Below, one piece after another: positions 33,974 to 41,696 of a stretch of 64,000 nt of DNA. The stretch is from DATBGS01 sp036557885 (GTDB lineage Bacteria; Chloroflexota; Ktedonobacteria; Ktedonobacterales; DATBGS01): NCBI GenBank assembly GCA_036557885.1, contig DATBGS010000044.1:45894-109893 (forward strand), given 5' to 3'. Numbering within the stretch: position 1 is the first letter of the stretch; the number at the start of each line of letters is the position of its first letter. A model generated the notes under the pieces. The model was given only the letters and a program-made list of their open reading frames with translations. It had not been told where the DNA came from and searched no databases. The position numbers and the translations under genes are program-made.

Positions 33974-34316
33974 GCGCGGTTCCTTCCTCCTCTTCATAGC
34001 GGGTACAGTCGTAGATCCCGCGCGCCACATCGCGCATCAGCTCCTCGGCCAAGGTCAGCAGGGTACCAACGCGGGGATCACTGAGCTGATAGCGGGTGTA
34101 GCGCCCCTGTGCCTCGGCGATCACCAGATCACAGTCGGAAAGACAGCGTAAATGATTGGAGACATTCGATTGCGACAGGCCCGTCTGCTCCACGATGGCG
34201 CCCACAGTGAGCGGGCCGTTGCGCAGGGCCTCCAGGATCGACAACCGGGACAAATCGGCAAAGCCGCGAAAGAGTTTGGCTTTGAGTTCGGTGGCACTCT
34301 TCACACGGGTCGGCAT
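33966..34316 (-). CDS. ArsR/SmtB-family metal sensor, CmtR-like
   Basis: This 116-residue repressor has a winged helix with recognition helix QSNVSNHLRCLSDCDLV. The pair of cysteines in RCLSDCDLV and a third near the C terminus (IYDCTRY) match the three ligands used by mycobacterial CmtR to sense Cd(II)/Pb(II); the following GRYTRYQLSD also aligns. It would release the operon when metal binds. The ATG at 34316 follows AAGGAG by nine bases; an upstream in-frame start at 34346 lies in the operator region. Stop and the ATPase start overlap, showing translational coupling. Confidence 0.9.
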   Translation of the reverse strand: MPTRVKSATELKAKLFRGFADLSRLSILEALRNGPLTVGAIVEQTGLSQSNVSNHLRCLSDCDLVIAEAQGRYTRYQLSDPRVGTLLTLAEELMRDVARGIYDCTRYEEEEGTAHE

Positions 34317-34340
34317 CGGTCCAGCTCCTTCTGCATTTCG

Positions 34341-34358
34341 TATCACTACATACTGATA
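34341..34358 (-). promoter_or_regulatory. Candidate operator of the metal-resistance operon
   Basis: TATCA (34341-34345) and TGATA (34354-34358) form an inverted repeat with 8-base spacing, 25 bases upstream of the sensor ATG, within AT-rich DNA that should contain the promoter. Autoregulation through this site is inferred from ArsR-family practice. Confidence 0.5.
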
Positions 34359-34434
34359 TGATAATGTGAAACGCCGGACCTGTCAAGCTATCGTGGGCAA
34401 CCCCATTCAGCTTCAGGCGCGGTGGTGTAGTGCT

Positions 34435-34493
34435 GGAGCGGGTCGGACATTGTCAGTGCGCACCAGTGTCCGGAAGGCTATGGGGAAGTTTCC
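34435..34493 (-). repeat. Right terminal inverted repeat, 59 bp
   Basis: Begins GGAGCGGGTCGGAC and ends GGGGAAGTTTCC. It is the exact reverse complement of the left end at 29910-29968. Confidence 0.95.
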
Positions 34494-34500
34494 AATTTGG
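34494..34500 (+). repeat. Target-site duplication, right copy (AATTTGG)
   Basis: Exact copy of the 7 bases at 29903-29909, directly outside the right inverted repeat and in frame with the 3' part of the rep gene. Confidence 0.88.
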
Positions 34501-34703
34501 GCACATTCCATCGGCATTCCCAACCGCAGCAACCTCCAGCGCGTCATGCGTGAACTGGTCGCGTGCAAGGTCATCTTCTTTGTGCCTGATCCTGAACAAC
34601 CAGGAAAGGGCATGCTCACCTGGAACATCAAGTTTGCCGAGTGGCTCCCCTATGACAAGCGCCCACGAGAGCGAGCAGCCTTACTCATGTTAGAGCAAGG
34701 GAA

Positions 34704-34824
34704 CTTACTTACGTTTGATAGTTCCAAGGCCAGGAAAACGGGGAGAAAACGTAAAACACAAGTAAGCCCTCCTGCTGTGGCTCTACGAAACATAAGTAAG
34801 GTTGCTTACTTAAACGTAAGTAAA
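34704..34824 (+). repeat. Iteron-like repeats inside the rep gene
   Basis: The heptamer AAGTAAG or its complement CTTACTT occurs at 34704-34710 (complement), 34760-34766, 34794-34800 and 34805-34811 (complement), with a near copy AAGTAAA at 34818-34824. The first and last belong to a longer shared 12-mer, AAACGTAAGTAA, in opposite orientation. Clustered repeats inside an initiator gene are characteristic of lambdoid-type origins. Confidence 0.55.
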
Positions 34825-35512
34825 GGCGGTTGCTTTGAGGGGCTGGAAACATCAGGTGCGGCGCAAACGATAATAAAGGATTTCGTAAATAAAGAGAACG
34901 TAAATAAAGAAGATGCTAACGCATCTCTGGTCGCTGCGCTCCCATCAGCACAGGTTGCCCAGCAGGTTGTTGAAGTACCCTCTGTTACTCTTCCTGATTC
35001 CCCCTCACAGTCACAAAGCAGCAAGGTCACACAAGCCACATTTGGGGAACTGGCCCCAACTGCTAGGTCTGTCAAGCGAAAGGGCGGTAAGCATGGAACC
35101 AAGAAACCTGCACTATCCCCAGAAGTGACCGAACGGCTGGCACAGGAAAAAGCCGCGTTTGCTGCACGCCTGGAAGAACTGACCACGATCTGGCTGGCTC
35201 ATCCTCGCACCGTCAAGCCTGAACAGATGGGGGAAACGGAGCGTCGCAGTTTCTACTCTGGCATGAACAAACTCGCCCACTCCAGCGTGACGCCTGTGGA
35301 GTTGCCCAAACTCCTTACCACGGTGGCAGGCTGGGCAAAGGGCACCTTTATCCCCGACCCCTATGTGCTGGAAGGCAGACTGGGCAAGTTACGTTTGGAA
35401 GCCAAACAAGGAGGAACCGCCAATGGAGTCACGGGAACAACCCCTCAAGGGGTTCACTCCGACGGACAGAGCTATAACCGCTTTGCCGTCAAACTTAAGA
35501 GGAGGCAAGCCC

Positions 35513-36328
35513 ATGCTTAAAGCCGAGGAAGTGGTCCCACAGACGAAACGCTCGATCATTCCCTTCACCCCGCGTACCTGCGGGTGCAAGAGCGGGCGCT
35601 TCCACGGGGCAGAGGGACAGTTTGCCTCCTATTGCACCTGCTACGAAGGCATTCGTGAGCGCGAGTCTGACGAATCCTGGGAGCGCACGCGGCGTGAGAA
35701 CCGTGAGCGTGGACTCTTGACCTGTTTTCAAGAGTGCGATGAGGAGATTCGCGCTTACACCTGGGAGACGTATCCCAAGGAGGGCGATCAGGAGGCGCTG
35801 GCCTATGTGCGGTCAATCCCTGCCTCCTGGGATGGCAAGCGTGGACTGGTGCTCTCTGGCGGCATCGGGTGTGGGAAGACCATCATGATGGCTTGCCTGT
35901 TTCAAGACTTGATTCCCATTGTGGCGCGTCTCCCTCGTGCGACAGGCTCTCTGTGCCGAGCTCGCTTTGCGCCAATGGTGCGGATTCTGGCAGAGTTGCG
36001 CGGCACGTTTGGCCCGCATCCAGCAAGCGGAGCGCCATCCTTCTCTGCTGTGCTAGTGGACTACCGTGATGCCTACCTGCTCTGCATTGATGACGTTGGA
36101 GTCGAGCAGCTGACCCCGTTTGTGGCAGAGCAGTTTTATGCCATCGTCAATGACCGCGTGTGGAAGGGACTTCCCACCTTTCTGACCACGAATCTGAGCC
36201 TGGACGAGTTGCGCGCCCACCTGACGCCGCGCGTGTTCTCTCGGCTCCTCCCCAAAGTAGATATGCTGGGGGTTGTTGGGCCAGACCTGCGCGAACTGGC
36301 CGCCGAGCAGCAGAGGGAGGGTAAGTGA
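35513..36328 (+). CDS. DnaC/IstB-like helicase-loader ATPase
   Basis: This 271-residue AAA+ protein has Walker A (GGIGCGKT, about residue 119) and Walker B (LLCIDDVG). Its N-terminal part carries a cysteine cluster (CGCKSGRFHG and YCTCYEG) that may bind zinc. It probably loads the replicative helicase at the element's origin in partnership with the rep protein. The ATG at 35513 lies eight bases after GAGGAGG and overlaps the end of the rep gene by 8 bases, so the two were translated as a pair. Its promoter is now more than 6 kb away beyond the transposon. Confidence 0.82.
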   Translation: MLKAEEVVPQTKRSIIPFTPRTCGCKSGRFHGAEGQFASYCTCYEGIRERESDESWERTRRENRERGLLTCFQECDEEIRAYTWETYPKEGDQEALAYVRSIPASWDGKRGLVLSGGIGCGKTIMMACLFQDLIPIVARLPRATGSLCRARFAPMVRILAELRGTFGPHPASGAPSFSAVLVDYRDAYLLCIDDVGVEQLTPFVAEQFYAIVNDRVWKGLPTFLTTNLSLDELRAHLTPRVFSRLLPKVDMLGVVGPDLRELAAEQQREGK

Positions 36329-36465
36329 TGCCGTCACTGGCAGCCATTCCAACCCGTGAGAACGTTCCTTTTTCGCTCACGGGCCGAGGCACGCTTGGCA
36401 GTGGTCCTCGCTGCTGCTGGTATCTCAGGCCAGTCTGTGGGCTGGATGAAAAAAAGAGCAAGTAA
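36328..36465 (+). CDS. Putative 45-residue protein coupled to the DnaC-like gene
   Basis: The ATG at 36328 overlaps the DnaC-like stop codon by one base (TGATG), and GGAGGGTAAG upstream can serve as ribosome site. The product (N terminus MPSLAAIPTRENVPF) has no recognised domain. Position and coupling are the only support. Confidence 0.3.
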   Translation: MPSLAAIPTRENVPFSLTGRGTLGSGPRCCWYLRPVCGLDEKKSK

Positions 36466-36557
36466 CCGCACTTCTGGAGCACGTTCAGCAGGCTCTTGTC
36501 GCGCACCCGCCTCTGGCAGCGCGTTCAGCTATGGGCCGCTTTTCGCGCTTCGCGGGC

Positions 36558-36782
36558 TTAGGCCAGCGCCACCTTCTGCAACGGAGACACCCTCCGCTTG
36601 GGACGGGCCTCGCTGACACTATAGAGCCAGTACAGAAGACGCTTTTTTCCACGCCTCTCCTCGTAAATCGCGGGATTGGCAACCATCGCTTTGTCAGCAT
36701 GAAAGAGCGCAAACTCGGCTTTGCATAAGCGCCTTTCCGCCCGGAACTGCCAATGGTAACATACCAGCACTCCATCAGGCAA
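36558..36782 (-). CDS. Putative 74-residue basic protein
   Basis: This frame encodes a plausible protein-like sequence (VCYHWQFRAERRLCKAEFA, then MVANPAIYEERRGKKRL) with balanced composition, unlike the overlapping frames. It would start at TTG 36782 or GTG 36770, behind AGGAGG. There is no known domain. It faces the DnaC-like gene and may be a leftover of the replicon-like element. Confidence 0.35.
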   Translation of the reverse strand: MPDGVLVCYHWQFRAERRLCKAEFALFHADKAMVANPAIYEERRGKKRLLYWLYSVSEARPKRRVSPLQKVALA

Positions 36783-36822
36783 GCCCTCCTGACCGCGCCT
36801 GGTTGAAGATTTGCTCGAAGTT

Positions 36823-36850
36823 TTGCTTGACTTCTACTCTTTGCTATGCT
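36823..36850 (+). promoter_or_regulatory. Candidate promoter of the MerR-histidine kinase gene
   Basis: TTGCTT (36823-36828) and TATGCT (36845-36850) are 16 bases apart; an overlapping alternative is TTGACT with TACCCT at 17 bases. The leader would be about 160 nt. Confidence 0.4.
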
Positions 36851-37017
36851 ACCCTTTGTGGCGGTGTTTGGAAGGCAGTTGGGTTGCAGTTCACATTGCA
36901 GTCGGCCCGGCACTCTAAGCTGTCACGGAACGCTGGTGTAGGCCACAAGACAGGCGCGCAAGTTGCCTGCACAGCGTTGGCTGTCGCGGCGCCCGTTTGC
37001 CTGATGAAGGATGTAGC

Positions 37018-40000
37018 ATGGCTCGTCGTGACAAAAGTACCAGTCGCAAGAAGGCGGCGCTGCTCATAAAGGATCAGCAGGGGCAACAACCCCTCACCTC
37101 TCTCTCGCTGCTTGACCCCCCAGATTCCCAGCCTGAAACTCTCAACCCTGCCTCACAGGGTGCTCACTCATCCCATACTCATGCCCACTATGCCATCCGA
37201 GATGTGGTGGCGTTGACTGGCGTGCCTGCTTCTACGCTGCGTTTTTGGGAAGAGCGGCATCGCCTGCTGGCGCCCGCGCGCGCGGTTGGCGGCATGCGGC
37301 TCTATAGCGATGCAGATATACAGCGCATACGCTTGATTCAGTACGTCATACAAACGCGCCATCTTTCGCTTCCGGCGGTTGCCTCGCTGTTGCCTGCTCA
37401 GGAAGCCTGGCCTCCAGTCGAAAGCCTGCGTGCTCTCGCGCAGAAGCATGATGAAGCCGACACCCTGACCCAGCTTGCCACAGCTCAGCAGCGCATTGCT
37501 GCTTATGAGCGCTGGCGCGATGCTTTGGCCCAGGCAGCAGAGGCCATTACCTCAACGCTTGATCTGGAGGTAGTGGTAGAGCAGATTGTTTCGGTGGTCT
37601 GTTCTTTTCTGGGGGTTCAATCGGCCTGGCTGATGGTCTACGATGACGAAGTGCATGTGCTGCGCTTGAAGGCGATCTCTGGCTGGCAAGCCATTCCCGT
37701 TGGGGCCGAATTTCTGCCTGGGGCCAGCCTTGCGGGGGAGATTTTCCTGAGTGGACGGCCTCTCTTTGTGCCGGATGTGCGCAAGGAGCCACGTTTTGCG
37801 CTCAAACAGGAGGCGGCGGAGGCCGGAATTGTTGCCATGCTAGGCGTGCCGTTGTTGGTGCAGGGAAAAGCGGTTGGGGTACTGGGGTTGAATCCGTGTC
37901 CAGAGGCAGATGGAGTGGTGCGCAATCCGCTGGAGGGGCCAGATGGTGAATGGCTGCGCTTGTTTGCTGTTCAGGCAGGCATTGCCATACAAAACGCCCG
38001 GTTGTATGAGCGCGCGCAAACCGGGCATGCCCTTGCTGAGCAACTGGCGCGCGGGGCTGAGCGTCACGCCAGAGAGCTAGAAACAATTATAGAAAGCATG
38101 GCAGAGGGCGTGGCAGTTTTTGATACCAGGGGACGGGTGATACGGCTCAATCGTATGGGGGCAGCCCTGGCAGGGATTTCTTCGGCGCAGGTGCTGGCTT
38201 TGCCGCCTACTGCTCAGGGGACAGCTATCCTGGAGCGGTTGGAGGGCACCGATTTTGCACTGGCCTGTCAACCGTTAGTGCGGCGCGCGCTGGCGGGGGA
38301 AGTTGTCAAAGGGGAAACGCTCTTGCTCGCTCGCATAGATGGGCGCGATGTAGAACTCCAGGTGAGTGCGGCGCCGCTTTTAGGAGAAGGAAGCCAGCTT
38401 CACGGCGCGGTCGCTATTCTGGAGGATGTAACCGATCAGCAACAGCACCAGCGCGAACAACTGGCGGTTGGCTGGGTGGCAGCAGCGCTCAATCACCCAT
38501 TAGACCTCAAGGAGACACTGGATACGGCTGTTGAGGCGCTCACTGCGGCGCTCGGCGCAGACCAATCAGTAATTTTGCTGGCAGATCGCAGCCAGGGCGT
38601 TCTGAAGGTGGCTGCGGCACGCGGTCCTGATGACGAAGAGGTTGCCCACAATTTTCCGCTCCTGCCGATAGATGCCCCCCTGGTGCCATGCCAGGCTTTT
38701 CGGATGCGCAAAGTACAATTTTCAGAACTGGATAGAGAGTCTTTATTTTCCAGCAGCCATCCGCTTCTTCGTCTGCTGGCAAAATCTGGCATTCAGGCAA
38801 CACTGGCGGCTCCACTGCTGCTGGAAGATGAGGCGCTTGGAGTGCTGGTCTATTCGTATGAGCGTCCGCATCGGTTTTCGGCTGCGGAGCAACAGACGGC
38901 TCGCGCCATTGCTGATCAGATTGCGCTGACACTGGAAAATGCGCGCCTCTACGAGGAGGTAGCCGATTACGGTGCCTGGCAAGCAGCTCAGAGCAAAACC
39001 TTGCAGGCGGTGATTGACGCGCTTCCAGCTGGGGTAACGCTGCGCGATTCAGAGGGGAAGCTGTTTATGTACAACGCAGCAGCGCTGGCGTTGGCGGCAA
39101 ATTGCGCAGAGGTACAGGCTTCAAGAGAGATGCGCCAGTCAGCAGTGGAGCCAATCTGGGATGTCGTGTCGGAAGAAGGTGAGGCTGCCCCACTCCAGGT
39201 CATGCCTTCTCAAGAAGCGGTGCTGAGCGGCAATCCGATCCGAGGGCAACAATTGCTGCTGCGACAAAGTGATGGTCGCCTCATTCCCGTGCTGGTGAAC
39301 GCTGCGCCGGTCTATGGTGCCCAGGGGAAACCAACAAGCGGAGTCGCCGTATTTCAGGACATTACAGAACTCAAGGAACTGGAACGCCACAAAGATGAAT
39401 TTATTTCCGTAGCGAGCCACGAGTTACGCAGCCCGCTCACGGTTATTCGTGGGCAGGCGCAGCTTCTTCAGCGCCAACTTCGACGCCAGGAAAAGCAAGC
39501 CCAGCTTCCTCCCGTCTGGCAGCATTTTCTGGAGTCTATGGAGGGCATTGAAGCTCAGACCGGGCGCATGAATGATCTGGTGAACGACTTATTGGATGTG
39601 TCGAAGATTCAGGCCGGGAAACTTACCTTGCGGCTTGCTCTGGTGCCGTTGATGCCCCTGCTTGCCAGGGTGTTGAAGCATTGGGAGCCGATCTCTCCCA
39701 ACCATCAATTTGTGTTGGAGCTTGGAGAACAGATAGACCAGATAGTGGGCCAGTGGGATGCGACGCGGGTTGAGCAGGTTCTCAATAATCTGGTGGGGAA
39801 CGCGGTGAAATATAGCCCGGAAGGGGGCAAGATCACTATTCGTGGGCAGGTGCTTGACCAGCAGGTGCTCCTACAGATTCAGGATGAGGGGCTGGGCATT
39901 CCGCCAGAGGCGCTGCCTCATCTCTTCGAGCGCTTTTATCGCGCCGTGAATGTGGGCATGATTGGCGGAACGGGTCTGGGGCTGTATATCAGCCATCAAC

Positions 40001-40089
40001 TGGCGGTGGCGCATGGCGGCACGCTCTGGCCGGAGTCTGCGGGGGTAGGAAAGGGCAGTACCTTCTCGTTGTGCCTGCCATTGACGTGA
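37018..40089 (+). CDS. MerR-domain sensor histidine kinase with GAF and PAS domains
   Basis: This 1,023-residue soluble kinase has no membrane segments. In order: a MerR-type winged helix at about 57-125 (IRDVVALTGVPASTLRFWEE), a GAF domain (about 170-325), a PAS domain (about 335-455), a second GAF (about 470-615), a second PAS (about 640-765), HisKA with the phospho-histidine in VASHELRSPLTVIRG, and an HATPase domain with NNLVGNAVKYSPEG and GGTGLGLYIS. The ATG at 37018 follows GAAGGA; a TTG at 36997 is in frame. A DNA-binding head on a histidine kinase is unusual. No response regulator lies next to it. Confidence 0.9.
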   Translation: MARRDKSTSRKKAALLIKDQQGQQPLTSLSLLDPPDSQPETLNPASQGAHSSHTHAHYAIRDVVALTGVPASTLRFWEERHRLLAPARAVGGMRLYSDADIQRIRLIQYVIQTRHLSLPAVASLLPAQEAWPPVESLRALAQKHDEADTLTQLATAQQRIAAYERWRDALAQAAEAITSTLDLEVVVEQIVSVVCSFLGVQSAWLMVYDDEVHVLRLKAISGWQAIPVGAEFLPGASLAGEIFLSGRPLFVPDVRKEPRFALKQEAAEAGIVAMLGVPLLVQGKAVGVLGLNPCPEADGVVRNPLEGPDGEWLRLFAVQAGIAIQNARLYERAQTGHALAEQLARGAERHARELETIIESMAEGVAVFDTRGRVIRLNRMGAALAGISSAQVLALPPTAQGTAILERLEGTDFALACQPLVRRALAGEVVKGETLLLARIDGRDVELQVSAAPLLGEGSQLHGAVAILEDVTDQQQHQREQLAVGWVAAALNHPLDLKETLDTAVEALTAALGADQSVILLADRSQGVLKVAAARGPDDEEVAHNFPLLPIDAPLVPCQAFRMRKVQFSELDRESLFSSSHPLLRLLAKSGIQATLAAPLLLEDEALGVLVYSYERPHRFSAAEQQTARAIADQIALTLENARLYEEVADYGAWQAAQSKTLQAVIDALPAGVTLRDSEGKLFMYNAAALALAANCAEVQASREMRQSAVEPIWDVVSEEGEAAPLQVMPSQEAVLSGNPIRGQQLLLRQSDGRLIPVLVNAAPVYGAQGKPTSGVAVFQDITELKELERHKDEFISVASHELRSPLTVIRGQAQLLQRQLRRQEKQAQLPPVWQHFLESMEGIEAQTGRMNDLVNDLLDVSKIQAGKLTLRLALVPLMPLLARVLKHWEPISPNHQFVLELGEQIDQIVGQWDATRVEQVLNNLVGNAVKYSPEGGKITIRGQVLDQQVLLQIQDEGLGIPPEALPHLFERFYRAVNVGMIGGTGLGLYISHQLAVAHGGTLWPESAGVGKGSTFSLCLPLT

Positions 40090-40151
40090 GGACAGGCGGA
40101 AGCAAGCGCGATGTGTGCGCATGAGCAGATTGAGATGTAGAGAGGAGCGGT

Positions 40152-41165
40152 GTGGTGGAGGATGAAGCATATAGCCCAGAACGAGGGGCTTCTCCATCGG
40201 TCAGAGAAGCCGAAGCCCCTCCGCACCTGAAGACCAATCCAGTCCAGACGAGCCGCACCGCTCTGGGTGTGGCGCTCATTCTTATTTCAGCAGCGGGCTA
40301 CGGGACGCAGGCGATATTTGCGCGCCTGGCGTACGCGGCAGGCGTCAATGTTGCTACCCTGCTGCTCTTGCGTTTCCTGCTCTCAATCGCGGTTTTGTGG
40401 CTGATTCTCCTGCTGCGTGGCCGCTGGAGGCATGCCTGGGGAGTGCTTTCGCAGCCAAAACGGGGGGTAAAACTCCTGGCTCTGGGGATGATTTTTGCAG
40501 GCAATTCCGCCGCTTTTTTTACTGCCCTGACCTATCTGCATATCGCTGTCGTTGAATTGCTGCTTTATCTGTATCCGGGGATTGTGCTGATCCTTTCGGC
40601 GCTCTTTCTCCACGAGCGGCTGAGCGGAAGAAAGATCATTGCCCTGATGCTGGCGCTGGCTGGCTCGGCGTTAACGGTTGGCCCGCCTGGGTCAGTGGCG
40701 CTGCCCGGCATTGCTGGTGGCAAGGTGGTTCTGGGCCTGGTGATTGCAGCCAGCACGGGGCTGATCTACGCCAGCTATATTGTCTGGGGCACCCGGCTTA
40801 CTACAGGCATCCCTGCCGATGTCTCTGGCGTCGTGAGTATGACCGGCACGGCGCTGGTTTTTGTCGTGGGAGCGCTCCTGGGTGATGGGGCTTCGCTCCA
40901 GTTTTCCTCCGGGGCGTGGCCCGCGATTGGCGCGGTGGCGCTCTTTTCTACCGTGATTGCTACCTCATTCTTTTTGGCGGGATTAGAGCGTCTGGGGCCA
41001 AGCCGGGCAGCAATTCTGGCAACGGTTGAGCCAGTGGTGACGCTGATGCTGGCAACGCTGGTGCTGCATGACCCGCCGCGCTGGTTTCAGGTGGTTGGTG
41101 GAATTCTCATTCTGCTGGCGGTGGTGCTCACCCAACTGGCTCCCAGCGAGGGAAAGCGCGCGTAA
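40152..41165 (+). CDS. EamA/DMT-family transporter
   Basis: This 337-residue protein has ten predicted membrane helices in two EamA repeats (LILISAAGYGTQAIFARLAYAAG in the first, shown in part as GYGTQAIFARLAYAAG; then LGLVIAASTGLIYASYIVWG in the second). Such proteins usually export amino acids or metabolites. About 35 polar residues precede the first helix. GTG at 40152 or the next codon, also GTG, is the start behind AGAGGAG. It follows the histidine kinase by 62 bases on the same strand. Confidence 0.85.
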   Translation: MVEDEAYSPERGASPSVREAEAPPHLKTNPVQTSRTALGVALILISAAGYGTQAIFARLAYAAGVNVATLLLLRFLLSIAVLWLILLLRGRWRHAWGVLSQPKRGVKLLALGMIFAGNSAAFFTALTYLHIAVVELLLYLYPGIVLILSALFLHERLSGRKIIALMLALAGSALTVGPPGSVALPGIAGGKVVLGLVIAASTGLIYASYIVWGTRLTTGIPADVSGVVSMTGTALVFVVGALLGDGASLQFSSGAWPAIGAVALFSTVIATSFFLAGLERLGPSRAAILATVEPVVTLMLATLVLHDPPRWFQVVGGILILLAVVLTQLAPSEGKRA

Positions 41166-41257
41166 AACGGTCTCGCCAATTTAAGAGTGGCGAGACAGGT
41201 ACCAGGTGAGTAGGTGGCCTGGAAGTAGGTAACCTGGAAGGCAGCGGAACTCTGCTG

Positions 41258-41548
41258 CTATTTCGATGGGTACATCGGCCCTTGCCACAGGCCAAAAGTG
41301 GTGCGGAACAAGCCCCAGATGATAAAGGCGGCCAGGCTCATCTCCACAAATGTCATGGTGGCCCATAGCCAGAGCAGTTGATGTTCGGTGTTGGCCGGGT
41401 CAGCAGCGCGAATGAGCAGCGGGATAAGCAGCGCCAGCGGCACCAGGACGACCGCAATGCCCAATCCAAGCACGACGATCATGGTAAAGGTGCGCCAGAT
41501 TTTGTCGTAGAGCGGTCCGAGAGGCCCTTTTTTGCGATGTGTGCTCAT
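41258..41548 (-). CDS. Small two-helix membrane protein, function unknown
   Basis: This 96-residue protein has two strongly hydrophobic segments (about 23-46 and 60-80) joined by a short polar loop (RAADPANTEHQ). There is no recognised family. The ATG follows AGAAGG by eight bases, and a good promoter is placed at 41662-41690. It forms its own transcription unit downstream of glnA. Confidence 0.7.
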   Translation of the reverse strand: MSTHRKKGPLGPLYDKIWRTFTMIVVLGLGIAVVLVPLALLIPLLIRAADPANTEHQLLWLWATMTFVEMSLAAFIIWGLFRTTFGLWQGPMYPSK

Positions 41549-41661
41549 GGAACAGACCTTCTTTCAGGTGGAAAGTTGAGAAGAGAGAGCGAGTAGAAAG
41601 CGAATAGAAAGCTGAGTCAATGCTCTCAAATGCGCTGAATGTGCTGAGTGAATGCGTTGTT

Positions 41662-41690
41662 AGTATAGCGAAGAAGACAGCGCTCTGCAA
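41662..41690 (-). promoter_or_regulatory. Promoter of the small membrane protein gene
   Basis: On the minus strand TTGCAG (41690-41685) and TATACT (41667-41662) have 17-base spacing, about 115 bases before the ATG at 41548. Confidence 0.6.
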
Positions 41691-41696
41691 GGCGAG

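Larger units (their letters stand above)
29910..34493. mobile_element. 4,584-bp unit transposon carrying metal-resistance genes
   Basis: The element is bounded by identical 59-bp terminal inverted repeats (29910-29968 and 34435-34493) and flanked by a 7-bp direct repeat. It codes, all on the minus strand and in transcription order, for an ArsR/CmtR-type sensor, a P1B metal ATPase and a 589-residue DDE transposase. The perfect identity of ends and duplications indicates a recent insertion. Removal of the element plus one AATTTGG gives an uninterrupted rep gene. The transposase places it near the IS481/Tn552-type rve recombinases, but an exact family could not be named. Confidence 0.92.
34494..35520 (+). 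pseudogene. Replication initiator gene, 3' part (split by transposon)
   Basis: This part continues the frame of 29688-29909, together 413 codons. The first section (IGIPNRSNLQRVMRELVACK, then PYDKRPRERAALL) looks like the DNA-recognition part of a lambda O-type or DnaD-like initiator. The middle is Ser/Pro/Gln-rich and low in complexity; the last 130 residues form a helical domain. An open frame enters from inside the transposon at 34366, so a truncated protein might still be made. Repeats inside the gene (34704-34824) suggest the origin lies here. The stop overlaps the dnaC-like start. Confidence 0.72.

Noticed and set aside
34366..34500. Start of the rep protein inside the transposon end
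   Set aside because: The frame enters through the 59-bp inverted repeat by chance; the true start is at 29688, as shown by the exact join across the target duplication.
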